Source: Bryobacteraceae bacterium
GTDB taxonomy: Bacteria > Acidobacteriota > Terriglobia > Bryobacterales > Bryobacteraceae
Direction: 5' to 3'
Length of the DNA stretch: 64,000 nt
NCBI GenBank assembly: GCA_947458745.1
Contig: CANGYQ010000003.1
Span: forward strand, 310,001-374,000
Position 1 is the stretch's first letter; each line of letters begins with the position of its first letter. Shown here one piece after another: positions 62,745 to 64,000 of the stretch. The position numbers were made by a program, and so were the translations under genes. Under the pieces are notes generated by a model, which was given only the letters and a program-made list of their open reading frames with translations, did not search any database and was not told the DNA's origin.

Positions 62745-64000
62745 ATGCGGTTTGCCTGTTTGGCATTTTTAGGCGCGGCGTTAGCCTGCGCGCAATCCTT
62801 CCAAGGTTCATTGCGGGGCCGCGTGGTGGACCCCGGCGGTGCCGCTGTGCCTTCCGCGAAGATCTCGCTGGTCGATGAAGGCACGGCGATTTCGCGCGCC
62901 ACGCTCACCACAGCGGATGGTGAATTCACGTTTGCCGCGGTGAACCCTTCCACCTACACCGTGGTGGCGGAAGCCCCTGGCTTCAAGCGGCTGGAACGGC
63001 GCAGCGTGGTGCTGGCCACCCAGGCGGCGTTGACGATTGACCTGGCGCTGGAACTGGGCCAAGTGACCGAGCAGGTAAACGTCACCGAAGAATCGCCCTT
63101 GATGGAGACCGCCAATGCCTCCACCGGCCAGGTGATCGATTCTCAAAAACTGTTGGACTTGCCGAACCTGGGCCGCAATCCGTTCATGCTGTCAAAGCTG
63201 TCGCAGAACGTGGTGCAGGTGGGCAATCCCAAGTTCAACCGCATGCAGGACCAGAGCGGATCGTCTCAGATTTCGATTGCCGGTGGTCCGGTGCGCGGCA
63301 ACAACTATCTGCTGGACGGCATTGCCATCACGGATTCGATCAACCGGGCGGTGATTATTCCGTCGCTCGAATCAGTGCAGGAAGTGAAGGTGCAGGCCAA
63401 TACCTATGACGCCGAGATGGGGCGCACGGGCGGCGGGGTGTTCAATACCTATCTGCGGTCTGGTACCAACCAGGTGCATGGGTCTGCCTTTGGCTACATG
63501 CGCGAAACGGAGTGGCTGGCCAACAGCTTCTTTTCTAACCGCGCCGGGCAGCCGCGCATCAGCCAGCCGTTCCGGAACTATGGCGGCTCGATCGGGGGCC
63601 CTATCCGCATTCCCAAGATCTACGATGGCCGCAACCGGACATTCTTCTGGGTAGCCGGCGAGGCGTACCGGCAGACCGAGGCAGCTGGTACCCGTCTGGC
63701 CGTACCGACGATGCTGGAGCGCACCGGCGACTTTTCCCGCAGCCTGGGACGAAACAGCAGCCTGAACCTGATCTTTGACCCCCTCACCACTGCCACCGAC
63801 GGCACCCGTCAGCCCTTTGCCGGGAACATGATCCCCGCCGGGCGGCTGGCCAACACCGGCCGGAATCTGGCCACTTACTATCCGGCCCCCACCACCGCGG
63901 CGGCCTTCTATGGCGACCTGAACTATGACGCCACCGTGGGTGCCTACAACCGGGCCGACCAGACCAGCTGGAAGGTGGACCACGAAGTGACCCGCTGGCT
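62745..64000 (+). CDS. TonB-dependent receptor with carboxypeptidase-regulatory-like domain (partial)
   Basis: The gene runs off the right edge; 418 codons are visible. It has a signal peptide (MRFACLAFLGAALACAQ), a carboxypeptidase-regulatory-like Ig domain (GSLRGRVVDPGGAAVPSAKI ... YTVVAEAPGFKRLERR), and the start of a plug/barrel region (LPNLGRNPFMLSKL, ISIAGGPVRGNNYLLDGIAI). This is the common acidobacterial oar-like receptor. AAAGGAG lies 6 nt before the ATG. The ligand is unknown; the upstream PLP enzyme may or may not be functionally linked. Confidence 0.9.
   Translation, partial: MRFACLAFLGAALACAQSFQGSLRGRVVDPGGAAVPSAKISLVDEGTAISRATLTTADGEFTFAAVNPSTYTVVAEAPGFKRLERRSVVLATQAALTIDLALELGQVTEQVNVTEESPLMETANASTGQVIDSQKLLDLPNLGRNPFMLSKLSQNVVQVGNPKFNRMQDQSGSSQISIAGGPVRGNNYLLDGIAITDSINRAVIIPSLESVQEVKVQANTYDAEMGRTGGGVFNTYLRSGTNQVHGSAFGYMRETEWLANSFFSNRAGQPRISQPFRNYGGSIGGPIRIPKIYDGRNRTFFWVAGEAYRQTEAAGTRLAVPTMLERTGDFSRSLGRNSSLNLIFDPLTTATDGTRQPFAGNMIPAGRLANTGRNLATYYPAPTTAAAFYGDLNYDATVGAYNRADQTSWKVDHEVTRW

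Noticed and set aside
61697..62953. 418-codon frame antisense to the aminotransferase and the receptor start
   Set aside because: It crosses a gene boundary and a perfect hairpin, and the sense genes are well supported.

Overview
The window looks like a chromosomal segment of an acidobacterium, most plausibly of the Bryobacterales/Solibacter type. That placement is inferred from gene content, not from a marker gene. The pointers are high G+C, a PSD1/DUF1549-DUF1553 protein paired with a DUF1501 protein, two DUF1080 proteins, TonB-dependent-receptor-like outer-membrane proteins (one with a carboxypeptidase-regulatory-like N-terminus), a PEP-CTERM protein, Ser/Thr kinases with TPRs, and many secreted proteins with twin-arginine-like leaders. 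I see no prophage, insertion sequence, integrase or CRISPR array. The content is ordinary chromosome with a few mobile-type small modules (toxin-antitoxin genes).

Layout. 1-11.8 kb: a zinc-ribbon methyltransferase, a hybrid sensor kinase, full-length pyruvate carboxylase, a secreted DUF4097 beta-repeat protein, a DinB-like protein, an Rrf2 regulator without cluster cysteines, a secreted D-threonine-aldolase-like enzyme and a second methyltransferase. 11.8-23.5 kb: catabolic/secreted genes (DUF1080, PSD1 + DUF1501, sugar-phosphate isomerase-like, DinB, acyl-CoA synthetase, ketopantoate-reductase-like, DUF1080 + HpcH aldolase) and a PEP-CTERM protein. 23.5-33.9 kb: an outer-membrane barrel, an esterase fused to a beta-propeller, a B12-binding protein, a NYN-OST-HTH protein, RidA, two propeller proteins facing away from each other, an RHH-Doc toxin-antitoxin pair and dCTP deaminase. 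33.9-37.9 kb: HAD + Lon-N-domain protein, then SDR-aroK-glycerate kinase. 37.9-45.1 kb: a tightly coupled five-gene operon (ECF sigma, anti-sigma, zinc-finger membrane protein, tiny LiaF-like membrane protein, LiaF/DUF4097 protein), then a flippase-like protein, nrdR and the housekeeping sigma factor rpoD. 45.1-55.8 kb: secreted propeller proteins, a propeller-phosphoesterase fusion, a LolD-like ATPase overlapping clpC, an orphan Phd/YefM antitoxin, an ABC ATPase with a bacilliredoxin, and an F420/NADP-type reductase. 55.8-64 kb: a CrtA/ABM-like monooxygenase with a TetR regulator, a YtkA-like protein, a Ser/Thr kinase, a frameshifted nucleotidyltransferase (rfbA-like), a secreted aminotransferase and the start of a TonB-dependent receptor.

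The most general signal is not a gene. At least a dozen transcription units, including both sides of several divergent pairs separated by only 15-24 bp, carry a -10-like TAnnnT hexamer 6-9 nt before the start codon and no Shine-Dalgarno sequence. This is what leaderless transcription would look like. Other points of interest are the five-gene envelope module with a G8 slippery tract at a gene overlap, an RHH antitoxin whose start codon lies inside a perfect inverted repeat, a pair of covarying REP-like hairpins at convergent gene ends, a tRNA-like structured stretch near 50.1 kb, and the one-base frameshift in the rfbA-like gene.
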